Shown here in pieces: positions 1 to 8,778 of a stretch of DNA of 64,000 nucleotides; position 1 is the stretch's first letter; every line of letters starts with the position of its first letter. The stretch comes from Fen-1231 sp035286465 (GTDB lineage: Bacteria; Gemmatimonadota; Gemmatimonadetes; Gemmatimonadales; Gemmatimonadaceae). The translations under genes were made by a program, and so were the position numbers. The DNA lies in NCBI GenBank assembly GCA_035286465.1, contig DATEDF010000105.1:62001-126000 (forward strand), in the 5' to 3' direction. Below the pieces are notes generated by a model. The model made no database searches. It saw nothing but the letters and a program-made list of their open reading frames with translations, and was not told where the DNA came from.

Positions 1-567
1 CACCGCGCCGTCCACGACGAGCAACTTCCGGTGGTCGCGTGGCACGAGGCCGAGCCAGCGGCGAAACCCGGGAGGGTTGAAGATGCGCAACTCCACCTTG
101 GCGTGCCTGAGCGCCGTGAAGTAGGCACGGTTCGTGCTCCGCGAACCGATCCAGTCGGCGATGACGCGCACGCGTACCCCGCGCCGGGCCGCGTCGGCAA
201 GCGCCTCGGCAAACCGGCGACCCACGGCATCGCTCCGGAGAATGTACGACTCGAGGATGACCGCCTCTCGCGCCTCCTCGATCATCGCGAGCATCGCGTC
301 GAAAGTCTTCGCCCCCTCGTCAAACAGCGTCACGGCGTTCCCGCTCGAGACGTTCGCCGCCGCGATCCGCCACAAGGCTCGCGCGAACGACGGACCCTGG
401 GTCTTCCGCAACGCGGGCGGCGCCCGCCTCGCGGCCTCAGCCGGGGTGCCCGCCGGCGCGTGGGTCTGACCGGGAGGACCGTGCACCCCCGGAGATTGCC
501 GATCGGACGGCGACAACGGAAGGGTGGCGGTGCACCGGCCCTTGCCGCGTGTGACGCACGCGGGCAT
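1..567 (-). CDS. Phospholipase D-like / cardiolipin synthase-like protein, cut by the left window edge
   Basis: The minus-strand frame runs off the window, leaving about 189 N-terminal residues. They end in DHRKLLVVDG, which carries the His, Lys and Asp of the first HxKx4D (HKD) motif of the phospholipase D superfamily. The segments before it (AVILESYI and VRVRVIADW) match the strand and helix order of bacterial cardiolipin synthases, which join or transfer phosphatidyl groups at the membrane. The second HKD motif should lie outside the window, so substrate and activity cannot be judged. The ATG at 567 leaves only 8 bp to the divergent fabI. A GTG at 486 would remove a non-conserved Pro/Gly-rich leader and leave about 90 bp for promoters, so the true start is uncertain. 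Confidence 0.8.
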   Translation of the reverse strand, partial: MPACVTRGKGRCTATLPLSPSDRQSPGVHGPPGQTHAPAGTPAEAARRAPPALRKTQGPSFARALWRIAAANVSSGNAVTLFDEGAKTFDAMLAMIEEAREAVILESYILRSDAVGRRFAEALADAARRGVRVRVIADWIGSRSTNRAYFTALRHAKVELRIFNPPGFRRWLGLVPRDHRKLLVVDGAV

Positions 568-575
568 ATCACGGC

Positions 576-1484
576 ATGCTCAGCCTCGATCTCTCCGGCC
601 GCCGCGCCCTCGTCGCCGGCGTGGCCGATGACGGCGGTTTCGGTTTCGCCATCGCCAAGGCGCTCGCCGAGGCCGGCGCTTCCATCTGCGTGGGCACGTG
701 GCCGCCGGCGCTCAACATCTTCCTCAACCTGATCGAGCGCGGGAAGATGGACGCCGCACGACGCATGCGCGACGGCTCGCTCCTCGCCTTCGAGAAGATC
801 TATCCACTCGACGCGGAGTTCGATGCGCTGGCGGACGCGCCCGATGATCTCCGGTCGAGCAAGCGGTACAAGGACGTCGGCGATTTCTCCATTGAAGGGC
901 TCGCGCACCGGCTCACCGCCGACTTCGGCGAGAAACCGCTCGACATCGTCGTGCATTCGCTCGCCAACGGCCCGGAGGTGAAGAAGCCGCTGCTCGACAC
1001 CAGCCGAACAGGGTATCTCACGGCCGTGAGCGTCAGCGCGTACTCGCTCGTGGCGCTGGTGCACCGGCTCGCGCCGATGATGCGGCCGGCGGGTGCGTTC
1101 CTCTCGCTGACGTACATGGCCAGCGAGCGCGCGATCCCCGGGTACGGCGGGGGAATGTCGTCGGCCAAGGCCGCGCTCGAGAGCGATACGCGGACGCTCG
1201 CGTTCGAGGCCGGACGCCGGTACGGCCTCCGCGTGAACACGATCAGCGCGGGGCCGTTCGCGTCGCGCGCGGCGAGCGCGATCGGCATCATCGAGAAGAT
1301 GGTCGAGTATTGCGCGGCCAACACACCGCTCCCGGGCCCCCTCGCTGCCTCCGAGGTCGGGACGGCGGCCGCGTTTCTCGTCTCCCCACTCGCCAGCGGC
1401 ATCACCGGAGCCACGGTCTACGTGGACCGGGGATACCACGCGATGGGAATGGCGGTTGACCTCGGAATTCCCGATACCGGGTGA
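576..1484 (+). CDS. fabI: Enoyl-[acyl-carrier-protein] reductase, plant/apicomplexan type
   Basis: 302 residues. FabI catalyses the last, NAD(P)H-dependent reduction of each fatty-acid elongation cycle. The N-terminus carries the Rossmann loop (VAGVADDGGFGFAIAK). An extra segment at about 40-100 follows; it is typical of chloroplast and apicomplexan enzymes and absent from E. coli FabI. The active site reads Y180, Y190 and K198 (IPGYGGGMSSAK), with the Tyr-x7-Lys spacing of the plant-type enzyme instead of the Tyr-x6-Lys of E. coli FabI. VNTISAGP and ITGATVYVD follow as expected. No other fatty-acid synthesis gene is nearby; it diverges from the phospholipase D-like gene. The family assignment is secure and the subtype is based on the insert and spacing. 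Confidence 0.95.
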   Translation: MLSLDLSGRRALVAGVADDGGFGFAIAKALAEAGASICVGTWPPALNIFLNLIERGKMDAARRMRDGSLLAFEKIYPLDAEFDALADAPDDLRSSKRYKDVGDFSIEGLAHRLTADFGEKPLDIVVHSLANGPEVKKPLLDTSRTGYLTAVSVSAYSLVALVHRLAPMMRPAGAFLSLTYMASERAIPGYGGGMSSAKAALESDTRTLAFEAGRRYGLRVNTISAGPFASRAASAIGIIEKMVEYCAANTPLPGPLAASEVGTAAAFLVSPLASGITGATVYVDRGYHAMGMAVDLGIPDTG

Positions 1485-1560
1485 GGACTGCACCTGGCGC
1501 CGTACCTCAGCTATTTTCCGCGCCGGTCCTCGTGATGCCACTTCCCATTCCAGCGAAGTT

Positions 1561-2160
1561 GTGACGTCAACTACTCCGGCGCGCACCTTGGCGATTCCCA
1601 TCCTGGCCTTCGTGCTGGGCGCCTGCACGGAGAGGCCCGCGCCCGCCAGACCCAATGCCGCGGATCCCAACGCGCCCGCCGTCGTGCAGCTTCCACCCGT
1701 GATCCTGCCGTCCGATACGGCGAAGCCTGACACGACGGAGCGCGTCCGGCAGCGTCTGGCGGAAGCGACGTCAGCACTCGGGCAGAACTACGCGGTCCTC
1801 GGCACCGCGATCGTCTTCGGCGACCGGCGGATGATCGCCTCACAGTACGCGCCGGACGCGGTGCTCCGGATGCCCGGCGCGACCCACACGGGCTCCGTCG
1901 CCATCGCGAACACCCTGGCCGCGCTCGGGCCGCCCAAATCGCTGAAGGAGTTCAAGCGGACGTCGCAAGGCACGAGGATCGCCGACTCCACAGTCGCCGA
2001 CTCGGGCGACTTCGTCGCGATCTCGAAGCGCGCGGGCGCCGACTCGCTCGTGGAGCGCGGCACCTACGTCACGACGTGGCGCATCCACCCACCGCCCATG
2101 ACGTGGGTGATAAAGACGGACGAGCTCCGCCCGCGGACGACCCGGCGCCCGAAGGGCTGA
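1561..2160 (+). CDS. Lipoprotein with SnoaL/NTF2-like (DUF4440-type) fold
   Basis: 199 residues from a GTG start. This start places a short basic N-terminus, a hydrophobic stretch (LAIPILAFVLGAC) and a lipobox cysteine in order, as expected for an exported lipoprotein. An upstream ATG at 1456 overlaps fabI and would bury the signal peptide. After a Pro/Ala-rich linker, the region from about residue 65 resembles the SnoaL/DUF4440 cone fold (VFGDRRMIASQYAPDAVLRMPG, then TYVTTWRIH near the end). Those domains bind small hydrophobic ligands or act as isomerase-like scaffolds. No catalytic residues can be assigned and the function is unknown. It is convergent with the sortilin-like gene, 9 bp away. 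Confidence 0.65.
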   Translation: MTSTTPARTLAIPILAFVLGACTERPAPARPNAADPNAPAVVQLPPVILPSDTAKPDTTERVRQRLAEATSALGQNYAVLGTAIVFGDRRMIASQYAPDAVLRMPGATHTGSVAIANTLAALGPPKSLKEFKRTSQGTRIADSTVADSGDFVAISKRAGADSLVERGTYVTTWRIHPPPMTWVIKTDELRPRTTRRPKG

Positions 2161-2169
2161 CCCCCTCCC

Positions 2170-5100
2170 TCACATCGCGAGCTTCGGCTTCGGCCTCGTG
2201 TCGATCACCGGGAGCCCGTGCTTCTTCAGCAGCTCGTTGTACCGTGCGAGATCCTCCGTGTAGAGCTTCTTCATCTTCCCCGTCTGCGAGTCGAGCTGCT
2301 TCGTCAGCTCCCCGAACACGGCAATCGCCTGCGCCGTCGGCCGTCCGGGCGCGGACGACACCACACCCGTCAACGCCGCGAGCTTGTTGTTCAGCTTGAT
2401 CGGGAAGTTGAGCGGGTCCTGGCTGCTCTGATTCCTGATCTGATACACCTCCGCCTCGACCCCCGTGAGGTTGGTCTTGAGCGCGGTGCCGCCCGACGTC
2501 AGTTCCTGCACGGCGGCGCTCGGCGCCCGTTTCACGCGGTCGTCCACCTCCGACTTCACGAAGCGCATCGAGATCACCGCCTCGTTCGCCTCGGTGACCC
2601 TGTCGCGAATCCGGATCAGGAAGTTGAACTGCGCCAGCTGGTCCTCGGCCGAGGCCGTGCTGCGCGGATCGTTCCGGAGCCGGAAGGTCTGCGTCTGCGG
2701 CGCGCCGCCGCCGATGCGCATCCGCACCGTGTACGTGCCCTGCGGCCCGATGGGTCCGGCGATGTTCCCGGCCCAGAGGATCATTCCCGGGAACGTCACC
2801 GCGTCAGGGTAGCGCATGTTCCACGCGAAGGCGTTGAGGCCCGCACGATTCTGCACGCGCGGCGGAGGACCGCCGCGGCCGCCGGCCCCCGCGACCGGCT
2901 CCGCGCTGTCCGGCCTCGACGAATACGTCTTGATGAGCTTCCCCGCCGCGTCGAGGAACTCGAGTGTCACGTCCTGGTCCGCCTGCCGGAGGTGGTAGTA
3001 CACCTGCACACCGCTCGGCGGGTTCGCGCCGAGCCCGCCACCGCCCCCACCGCCGCGACCACCGCCCCAGTCAATCCGGTGCGTGTCGCGCGGCCGGAAC
3101 AGGTGCGCGTCTCTCGCGAGCACCGACGCGCTCACCTGCCGGAGCGGCGAGAGGTCGTCGAGCACGTAGAACGAACGCCCGTGCGCCGCGGCGATGAGAT
3201 CGCCTTCCTTCACCGCCAGGTCGTGCACCGGCACGATCGGGAGGTTGAGGCGCAGGCTCTGCCAGTGCGCGCCGTCGTCGAACGAGACGTACACGCCACG
3301 CTCCGTGCCCGCGTAGAGCAGGCCGCGACGCGTGGGGTCCTCGCGAATCGCGCGCGCGAAGTCGGTGGCACCGATGCCCTCTACGATCTTCGTCCACGTC
3401 GCGCCGTAGTCGGCCGTCCGATAGAGCATCGGGGCGAAGTCGTCCTGCTGATACCGGTTCGCCGCGACGTACGCCGTCCCGGCACTGAAGTGCCCGGCCT
3501 CGATCAGCGAGATGCGCGCGAAGTCGCCGACGTCCTTCGGCGTGACGTTCTTCCAGCTCGTACCACCGTTGCGCGTGACGTGGATCAGGCCGTCGTCCGA
3601 CCCGGTCCAGATCACGCCCTTGGCGATCGGCGACTCGGCGATCGTGAAGACGACCCCGTACGTCTCGACTCCCGTCTGGTCCTTCGTGATCGGGCCGCCC
3701 GAGGCGCCGAGCGTCTTCGGGTCGTTGCGGGCGAGCGGCGGGCTGATGATCTGGTAGCTCTGTCCCTCGTCGCGCGTCACGAAGAGATTGCTCCCACCCA
3801 CGTACATCGTGGTCGGGTCGTGCGGCGAGAACACGATCGGGAAGGTCCACTGGAACTTGTACTTGATGTCCTCCGAGGAGATGCCCATCGGGTTGTCGGG
3901 CCACGGATTCACGTTGCGCTCAAGCTCGGTGCGCAGGTCCTTGCGCGTGAGGTGTCCGCCGTAGCTCCCCGCGAAGACGACGTCGGGATTGACGGGGTTC
4001 GCGGCGATGTACCCCGACTCGCCGCCGCCCGCGTCCACCCAGTCGGCCATGCGGATCCCGCCCGCGCGCCGGCTCGGGCCGCAGAGCGTACTGTTGTCCT
4101 GCTGCGCGCCACAGATGCGGTACGGGAAGTGGTTCGTCGTCGTCACGTGATAGAACTGCGCCGTCGCGAAGCTCTGCGGCGTCCAGCTCCGCCCGCCGGT
4201 GAGTGACACGTTGGCGCCGCCGTCGTTCGCGTTGATCATCCGGTCGGGATTGTCCGGCGCGATCCAGAGGTCGTGATTGTCGCCGTGCGGGACCGGGATC
4301 TGCTGCGGGAACGTCCTCCCGCCGTCGCGCGACCGGTAGAAGCCGGTGTTGAGCGCGTACACGACGTTGCTGTCCTTCGGATCGGCGTAGATGTGCGTGT
4401 AGTACCACGCGCGCTGGCGCAGTCGCCGCTCCTCGTTCAGCTTCGCCCACGTGGAGCCGCCGTCGTCGGAGCGATAGACCCCGCCCTCCTCCGCTTCGAT
4501 GAACGCCCAGACGCGCGCCGACTTCGCCGGCGACACGGCGAGCCCGACCTTGCCCCAGACTCCCCTGGGCAGGCCCGCGTTCGCGGTGAGCTCCCGCCAC
4601 GTCTCGCCGCCGTCGGTGGACTTGAACACCCCTCCGCCCGGGCCGCCCGAGTTGAGCGACCACGGCGTGCGATACGCATGCCAGAACGCGGCGAAGAGCA
4701 CGTTCGGATCGTTCGCGTCCAGCGCGAGGTCGGAGATCCCCGTCTGCGGATTCCGGTAGAGCACCTTGCGCCACGTCCGGCCTCCGTCCGTCGTCTTGAA
4801 GACACCTCGCTGCTCGTTCGGGCCGAACGCGTGGCCCAGCACGCCGATCCACACGATGTCCGGATTCGTCGGGTGAATCCGGATGCGGCTCACGTGGTTA
4901 TGCGCGTCGAAAAACGCGATCCGCGTCCAGGTGCCACCGCCATCCCTCGTCACCCAGACGCCGTCGCCGGGACCGGTGTTCCCGCGGATGCAGGTCTCGC
5001 CGCCGCCGACCCAGACGATGTCCGGATTCGACGCACTGACCTGTATGGCGCCGATCGTCCCCCCGAAGAAGCGGTCGGTGACGGGCGCCCAGTTCATTCC

Positions 5101-5346
5101 GCCGTCGGTGGTCTTGAGCACGCCGCCGCCCGTCGTGCCCATGTAGTACTCGAGTGGCCTCACCGCCGAGCCGGCGACGGCCACGGAGCGGCCGCCGCGG
5201 TACGGACCAATCTCGCGCCAGCGCATCCCGGCGAACGCACCGGGGTCGAAGGTCTGGGCGCGCGCGAGCGCGGGCAGCGCGAGCGCAGGCAGCGCGAGCG
5301 CGGCAAGCGTGATGACAAGGCGGTGACGAGCGACGGCGGTGGCCAC
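2170..5346 (-). CDS. Secreted VPS10/sortilin-type BNR-repeat beta-propeller protein
   Basis: 1058 residues. The GTG at 5346 is chosen because GGAGG sits 6 nt upstream and a clean signal peptide follows (two LALPA units ending ARAQ). Open frame further upstream has no such features. The mature protein begins with RWREIGPYRGGR and then carries many Asp-box/BNR blades of the form TTDGGxTW (KTTDGGMNW, KTTDGGRTW, KSTDGGETW, RSDDGGSTW). Such propellers resemble sialidase and sortilin ten-blade domains and are abundant in Gemmatimonadota, Acidobacteriota and Bacteroidota, where their function is mostly unknown. A Gly-rich loop near residue 770 and a helical C-terminal domain follow. No catalytic glycosidase residues were identified, so 'glycosyl hydrolase' would be over-annotation. 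Confidence 0.9.
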   Translation of the reverse strand: MATAVARHRLVITLAALALPALALPALARAQTFDPGAFAGMRWREIGPYRGGRSVAVAGSAVRPLEYYMGTTGGGVLKTTDGGMNWAPVTDRFFGGTIGAIQVSASNPDIVWVGGGETCIRGNTGPGDGVWVTRDGGGTWTRIAFFDAHNHVSRIRIHPTNPDIVWIGVLGHAFGPNEQRGVFKTTDGGRTWRKVLYRNPQTGISDLALDANDPNVLFAAFWHAYRTPWSLNSGGPGGGVFKSTDGGETWRELTANAGLPRGVWGKVGLAVSPAKSARVWAFIEAEEGGVYRSDDGGSTWAKLNEERRLRQRAWYYTHIYADPKDSNVVYALNTGFYRSRDGGRTFPQQIPVPHGDNHDLWIAPDNPDRMINANDGGANVSLTGGRSWTPQSFATAQFYHVTTTNHFPYRICGAQQDNSTLCGPSRRAGGIRMADWVDAGGGESGYIAANPVNPDVVFAGSYGGHLTRKDLRTELERNVNPWPDNPMGISSEDIKYKFQWTFPIVFSPHDPTTMYVGGSNLFVTRDEGQSYQIISPPLARNDPKTLGASGGPITKDQTGVETYGVVFTIAESPIAKGVIWTGSDDGLIHVTRNGGTSWKNVTPKDVGDFARISLIEAGHFSAGTAYVAANRYQQDDFAPMLYRTADYGATWTKIVEGIGATDFARAIREDPTRRGLLYAGTERGVYVSFDDGAHWQSLRLNLPIVPVHDLAVKEGDLIAAAHGRSFYVLDDLSPLRQVSASVLARDAHLFRPRDTHRIDWGGGRGGGGGGGLGANPPSGVQVYYHLRQADQDVTLEFLDAAGKLIKTYSSRPDSAEPVAGAGGRGGPPPRVQNRAGLNAFAWNMRYPDAVTFPGMILWAGNIAGPIGPQGTYTVRMRIGGGAPQTQTFRLRNDPRSTASAEDQLAQFNFLIRIRDRVTEANEAVISMRFVKSEVDDRVKRAPSAAVQELTSGGTALKTNLTGVEAEVYQIRNQSSQDPLNFPIKLNNKLAALTGVVSSAPGRPTAQAIAVFGELTKQLDSQTGKMKKLYTEDLARYNELLKKHGLPVIDTRPKPKLAM
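5262..5304. repeat. 15-bp tandem repeat in a signal-peptide coding region
   Basis: Two near-identical 15-bp units (5262-5276, 5277-5291) and a degenerate partial third encode the repeated LALPA block of the signal peptide of the sortilin-like protein. Unit length is a multiple of three, so copy-number change would lengthen or shorten the hydrophobic core without shifting the frame. Confidence 0.7.
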
Positions 5347-5514
5347 GCGATCCTCCTCGAATGGGCTTCGGCACAGCGACGTTGTGCGCGCGCTGCCGCG
5401 CGCGCAAGTGCCGCGCGGGCTGTTCGTGCTCCCTTCACGGCGTACATTTACGGACTCCGCCGCGCCTCTTCCGGCGCGACGTCCCACGAGGCATACCACG
5501 AGAGGGTTCGGACC

Positions 5515-6465
5515 ATGATGCCGCCACGCCGGCTCGTCGCCATCTGTTCAGTAACCGTTGTCGTGGGGTGCGTTGGTGCAGACAAGTCCCGGGATGCGCA
5601 AAGCGCCGCGGACGCCGCCGCCCTGCCTGACAAGCCCGAGTTCACCGTAAGCGGATTCAAGACGCCCGAGTCCGTCCGCTACGATCCGGCGCAGGACCTG
5701 TATTTCGTCACGAACATCAACGGAGTCGCGTCGGCAAAGGACAACAACGGCTCGATCGTGCGCGTGTCGGCCGACGGCAGGCTCCTCGACTCCACGGCAG
5801 CGTTCGTCGCCGGAGGGTCACAAGGCGTCACGCTGAACGGTCCGAAGGGAATGGCGATCGTTGGCGACACCCTCTGGGTCGCCGACATTGATCAACTGCG
5901 CGGCTTCCACCGGCTCACCGGCGCACCGATCGCCAGCGTCACCGTCAAGGGCGCCGCGTTCCTGAATGACGTCGCGGCCGGCCCCGACAGCGCGATCTAC
6001 GTCACGGACTCGGGGATTCACTTCGACGAGAAGGGACAGATGTCGCATCCGGGACCGGACGCCATCGTGAGGATTGCGGGCCGCATAGCCACCATTGTCG
6101 TGAAGTTCGACGGCCAACCCGCGCCGAACGGGATCGCCTGGGAGGCCGCGAACTCACGCTTCCTCGTGAACGGCTTCAACTCGAAGGCGCTCTACGCGTG
6201 GACACCGGGAGCTCTCCGGGCGGACTCCATAGCGGCAGGCCCGGGGGGCGGCGATGGCCTCGAGGTCCTCGGCGGCGGCCGGGCGCTGTACACCAGCTGG
6301 GCCGATTCCTCGCTCAACCTCTTCGATGGCACCGCGTTCCGCACGGTGCGCAAGGGGCTCCCCTCGCCGGCGGACATCGGGGTTGACACCAAGCGTGGGT
6401 TCGTGGCGGTGCCCTTGTTCAACGACAACCGGGTCGAGGTCTGGCGCATTCCTGACCGGCCGTGA
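5515..6465 (+). CDS. Lipoprotein with SMP-30/NHL-type beta-propeller
   Basis: 316 residues. The ATG at 5515 (or the adjacent 5518) follows a GAGAGGG ribosome-binding site and gives a lipoprotein signal ending VVVGC. The rest is a six-bladed-propeller-like series in which hydrophobic strands alternate with D/N-rich turns: TPESVRYDP, LYFVTNI, LNGPKGMAI, DTLWVADI, FLNDVAAGPD and NGIAWE. This matches SMP-30/gluconolactonase or NHL proteins. The D and N ligands of such propellers look conserved (NDVA, PNGIA), but the substrate cannot be inferred. It is divergent from the sortilin-like gene, with about 170 bp between for both promoters. Confidence 0.7.
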   Translation: MMPPRRLVAICSVTVVVGCVGADKSRDAQSAADAAALPDKPEFTVSGFKTPESVRYDPAQDLYFVTNINGVASAKDNNGSIVRVSADGRLLDSTAAFVAGGSQGVTLNGPKGMAIVGDTLWVADIDQLRGFHRLTGAPIASVTVKGAAFLNDVAAGPDSAIYVTDSGIHFDEKGQMSHPGPDAIVRIAGRIATIVVKFDGQPAPNGIAWEAANSRFLVNGFNSKALYAWTPGALRADSIAAGPGGGDGLEVLGGGRALYTSWADSSLNLFDGTAFRTVRKGLPSPADIGVDTKRGFVAVPLFNDNRVEVWRIPDRP

Positions 6466-6561
6466 CTGCGCGTTCAAATCGCCGTCACGGTTCGATTCCT
6501 CGAGGATGCTGAAGCGCGGCCGCCCGCCGTCCCGGTGGGCATGTACGTGTGAGCGCGCGCG

Positions 6562-7584
6562 GTGAGCGCGCGGCGCTGGATGCTGGTCGCGGCGTCGTTC
6601 GCCGCGACGCTCGGGGTGGCGGCCTACATTCTCTGGTCGGGGTGGGCGAGCGCCGGCGCCCCGCCACGGATTCCCGTCGCCGCTCATCTTCTCGCCCTGC
6701 TCGCGGTGCTCGCCGAAATCATCACGCGTACCGTGAAGATCCACTGGAGCGCCGCAGCGCTGCGCATCCCGCTGCGGTTCGTCACGGCGTTGCGCGTGTG
6801 CCTCGGCGGCGACTTCGGCGCGTCCATTACGCCATCGCGATCGGGGGCTGAGCCCGCACGGTTCCTCATCCTCGCGGAGGCGGGTGTGCCGTCCGCGCAC
6901 GCCCTGCTGATTCTGTTCACCGAGCTCTTCCTCGAGATGTCTTCGCTCGGCGTGCTGTGCTTCGTCCTCGCGAGTGGCTTCAGGGGGTCCGGGCTCGTCG
7001 TGCCGTTGATGACCGGCATCGTCGGCGGCTATGCGACGATCGTGCTTTCCGTAGGCGCGTTCATGTATCTCCTCGCGCACCGCAACGCGCACGGCCCGCC
7101 GCCCGTCTGGGCGGGGGCGGTCGGGCTCCACGCCGGCCGCTGGCGCACCATCCAGCGCTCGCTGCGGTCGCTGCGCACGAGCATCGCTGCCCTGAAGCAC
7201 GCCCGGCTGGCGCCCATGGCGGCTGCATTCGTCGCCTCCATGGTGCACGTCTCGCTGCGGCTCGCGGTGTTGCCCATCATCGCGCTCGCGATGGATCCGT
7301 CGCTGCCCCTCGCGACGCTCGTGCTCTGGCCGCTCGTCTTCCTTTATGGAGGCGCGGTCGCACCAGCTCCCGGTGGCGGCGGGGCTGTCGAGTACGCGTT
7401 CAAGCTCGCCCTTACGCGCGTGATGTCACCCGCGGTGCTGGGTGGCGCGCTCGTCTGGTGGCGCTTCTACACGTTCTACCTGTATGTCCTGCTCGGCGGA
7501 CTCGCCGCCGGCGGCACGGCGCTCCGGGCAATTCGCGACGAGCCGCGAGGGCGACTGCACCAGCTCGCGCAGCACGCGCGCTGA
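6562..7584 (+). CDS. Lysylphosphatidylglycerol synthase/flippase-like integral membrane protein
   Basis: 340 residues with about seven to eight hydrophobic segments. The architecture and local motifs (GGDFGASITPSRSGAEPARF in helix 3, then APAPGGGGAVEYAF late in the protein) match the lysylphosphatidylglycerol synthase transmembrane / UPF0104 family. Some members flip aminoacylated lipids or act with glycosyltransferases. There is no synthase domain fused here, so a flippase-like role is only inferred. The start is a GTG 13 nt downstream of an out-of-frame GTG; the first transmembrane segment begins within ten residues. It is convergent with the anti-sigma gene 6 bp downstream. Confidence 0.75.
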   Translation: MSARRWMLVAASFAATLGVAAYILWSGWASAGAPPRIPVAAHLLALLAVLAEIITRTVKIHWSAAALRIPLRFVTALRVCLGGDFGASITPSRSGAEPARFLILAEAGVPSAHALLILFTELFLEMSSLGVLCFVLASGFRGSGLVVPLMTGIVGGYATIVLSVGAFMYLLAHRNAHGPPPVWAGAVGLHAGRWRTIQRSLRSLRTSIAALKHARLAPMAAAFVASMVHVSLRLAVLPIIALAMDPSLPLATLVLWPLVFLYGGAVAPAPGGGGAVEYAFKLALTRVMSPAVLGGALVWWRFYTFYLYVLLGGLAAGGTALRAIRDEPRGRLHQLAQHAR

Positions 7585-7590
7585 GACGGC

Positions 7591-8778
7591 TCAGGGCCTG
7601 GGGCACGCCGTCCGCACCGCGAGGAATGCGCGCGGCGCGCGACCAGCAGCCGACGCGTTCCCGATCAGCGTGTCACCGCGTGCAACGGCCCTCGCCGTCA
7701 CCGCCTCCCCTCCGTCACGCCACGTGACGAGGATCGTGTCAGGGCCCTGCTTTCGCAGGAGCGCCTGCAGCGGGAGCCGCGCGCTCAGAGCGGCCGGCAC
7801 GGGAGCGGCCGGTCGTTCCGCGAGGTCGGCCTCCGCGGAGCGGAGCCGATTCGCCGGTTCCACGAGCGCCAGCACCTTGCGTGCGGCGGGCGCGGCGGCC
7901 GCCAGTGAGTCGGCGCGCGCGACCGTCCGCGGTGCGGCGAGCGCGTTCGCCCGCGCCGACTTGTCGAGCCCGCTCACCGGCTCGTCCCCCACCATCTCGT
8001 AACAAACCAGGCGCGACAGCTGTTCGTCCTTGGCCGCAGTCTTCAGCGTGGCCTCGGTCGCTGCCGCGAGCGCGGCGCGTCCCTCCGTTCCAGCGACGGG
8101 CGCACGGGTTTCCGGCGCGCTGGCGACGGGCGCACGGGTTTCCGGCGCGCTTGCGACGGGTGCACGGGTTTCCGGCGCGCCGGCGACGGGTGCACTGACC
8201 GAAGTCGTGCGACCCACGGCCGCGCCACTGACGGCCGTCCCGCCGGCGGCCGCGCCACCGCCCGCCGCGCCACCAGCCGTCACGCCGCCAGCGAGCGCAC
8301 CGGCCTGATCCCGCTGGCCGGCGGCCTTCGGCTCCACCGCACCGCTTCGCCGATCCTCATCGAGCGCCCCCTTGGCCCGCGCGGGTGCCGTCGACCGCTC
8401 CTCCTGCTGCGCCGGCGCAGAGCGACGCACATCTTCCGGCGTCGTGCCTCGCGACTCGTCCGGCGCCGTACGGCGCAGCACAATCGCCGTGCCGGCCACG
8501 ACGACGAGCAGCGCCGCCGCGCGCATCATCCACCAAGGCCGGCGGCGGCGTGGCGCCATCCCGGCAGGAGCCGTCGCCTCTCCCGGCCTGCTCGTCCCGC
8601 CCACGTCGTCGAGCGCGGCGATGATTCGCGCGCTCGCGGCCGCCAGGCCGCGCGCCTCGGCCGCCGCGGCGGCCCACTCGGGGTCGCTCCGCACAAGCGC
8701 TTCGATGCGCGCGGATTCGGCGGCATCGAGCTCGCCGTCGAGCCACGCGTGAATGAGTCCTTCGTCAGGATGCGGCAT
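7591..8778 (-). CDS. Membrane anti-sigma factor without zinc motif, with repeat-rich periplasmic region
   Basis: 395 residues. The N-terminal cytoplasmic part (HPDEGLIHAWLDGELDAAES and the following helices to about residue 65) resembles the anti-sigma domain that binds ECF sigma factors, but lacks the Hx3Cx2C zinc motif. One transmembrane helix follows (RAAALLVVVAGTAIVL, about 88-103). The remainder is a low-complexity Ala/Gly/Thr/Pro region with three tandem APETRAPVAS-type decapeptides, then a small C-terminal domain. It overlaps the end of the upstream sigma gene by 14 bp, so the two are translationally coupled. Inference: it holds the ECF sigma factor at the membrane until an envelope signal releases it. 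Confidence 0.8.
   Translation of the reverse strand: MPHPDEGLIHAWLDGELDAAESARIEALVRSDPEWAAAAAEARGLAAASARIIAALDDVGGTSRPGEATAPAGMAPRRRRPWWMMRAAALLVVVAGTAIVLRRTAPDESRGTTPEDVRRSAPAQQEERSTAPARAKGALDEDRRSGAVEPKAAGQRDQAGALAGGVTAGGAAGGGAAAGGTAVSGAAVGRTTSVSAPVAGAPETRAPVASAPETRAPVASAPETRAPVAGTEGRAALAAATEATLKTAAKDEQLSRLVCYEMVGDEPVSGLDKSARANALAAPRTVARADSLAAAAPAARKVLALVEPANRLRSAEADLAERPAAPVPAALSARLPLQALLRKQGPDTILVTWRDGGEAVTARAVARGDTLIGNASAAGRAPRAFLAVRTACPRP
8093..8195. repeat. 30-bp tandem repeat (three full units plus partial fourth)
   Basis: Copies at 8093-8122, 8123-8152 and 8153-8182 differ at only a few positions, and a partial copy runs to about 8195. The array lies in frame in the anti-sigma gene and encodes a decapeptide repeat. 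No spacers separate the units, so it is not a CRISPR array. Confidence 0.85.

Noticed and set aside
2218..4206. Long open frame antisense to the sortilin-like gene
   Set aside because: Arg/His-rich translation without known motifs; a by-product of GC-rich codon usage opposite a clearly conserved gene.
8093..8195. Possible CRISPR array
   Set aside because: Units are contiguous without spacers and lie in frame in a protein gene.
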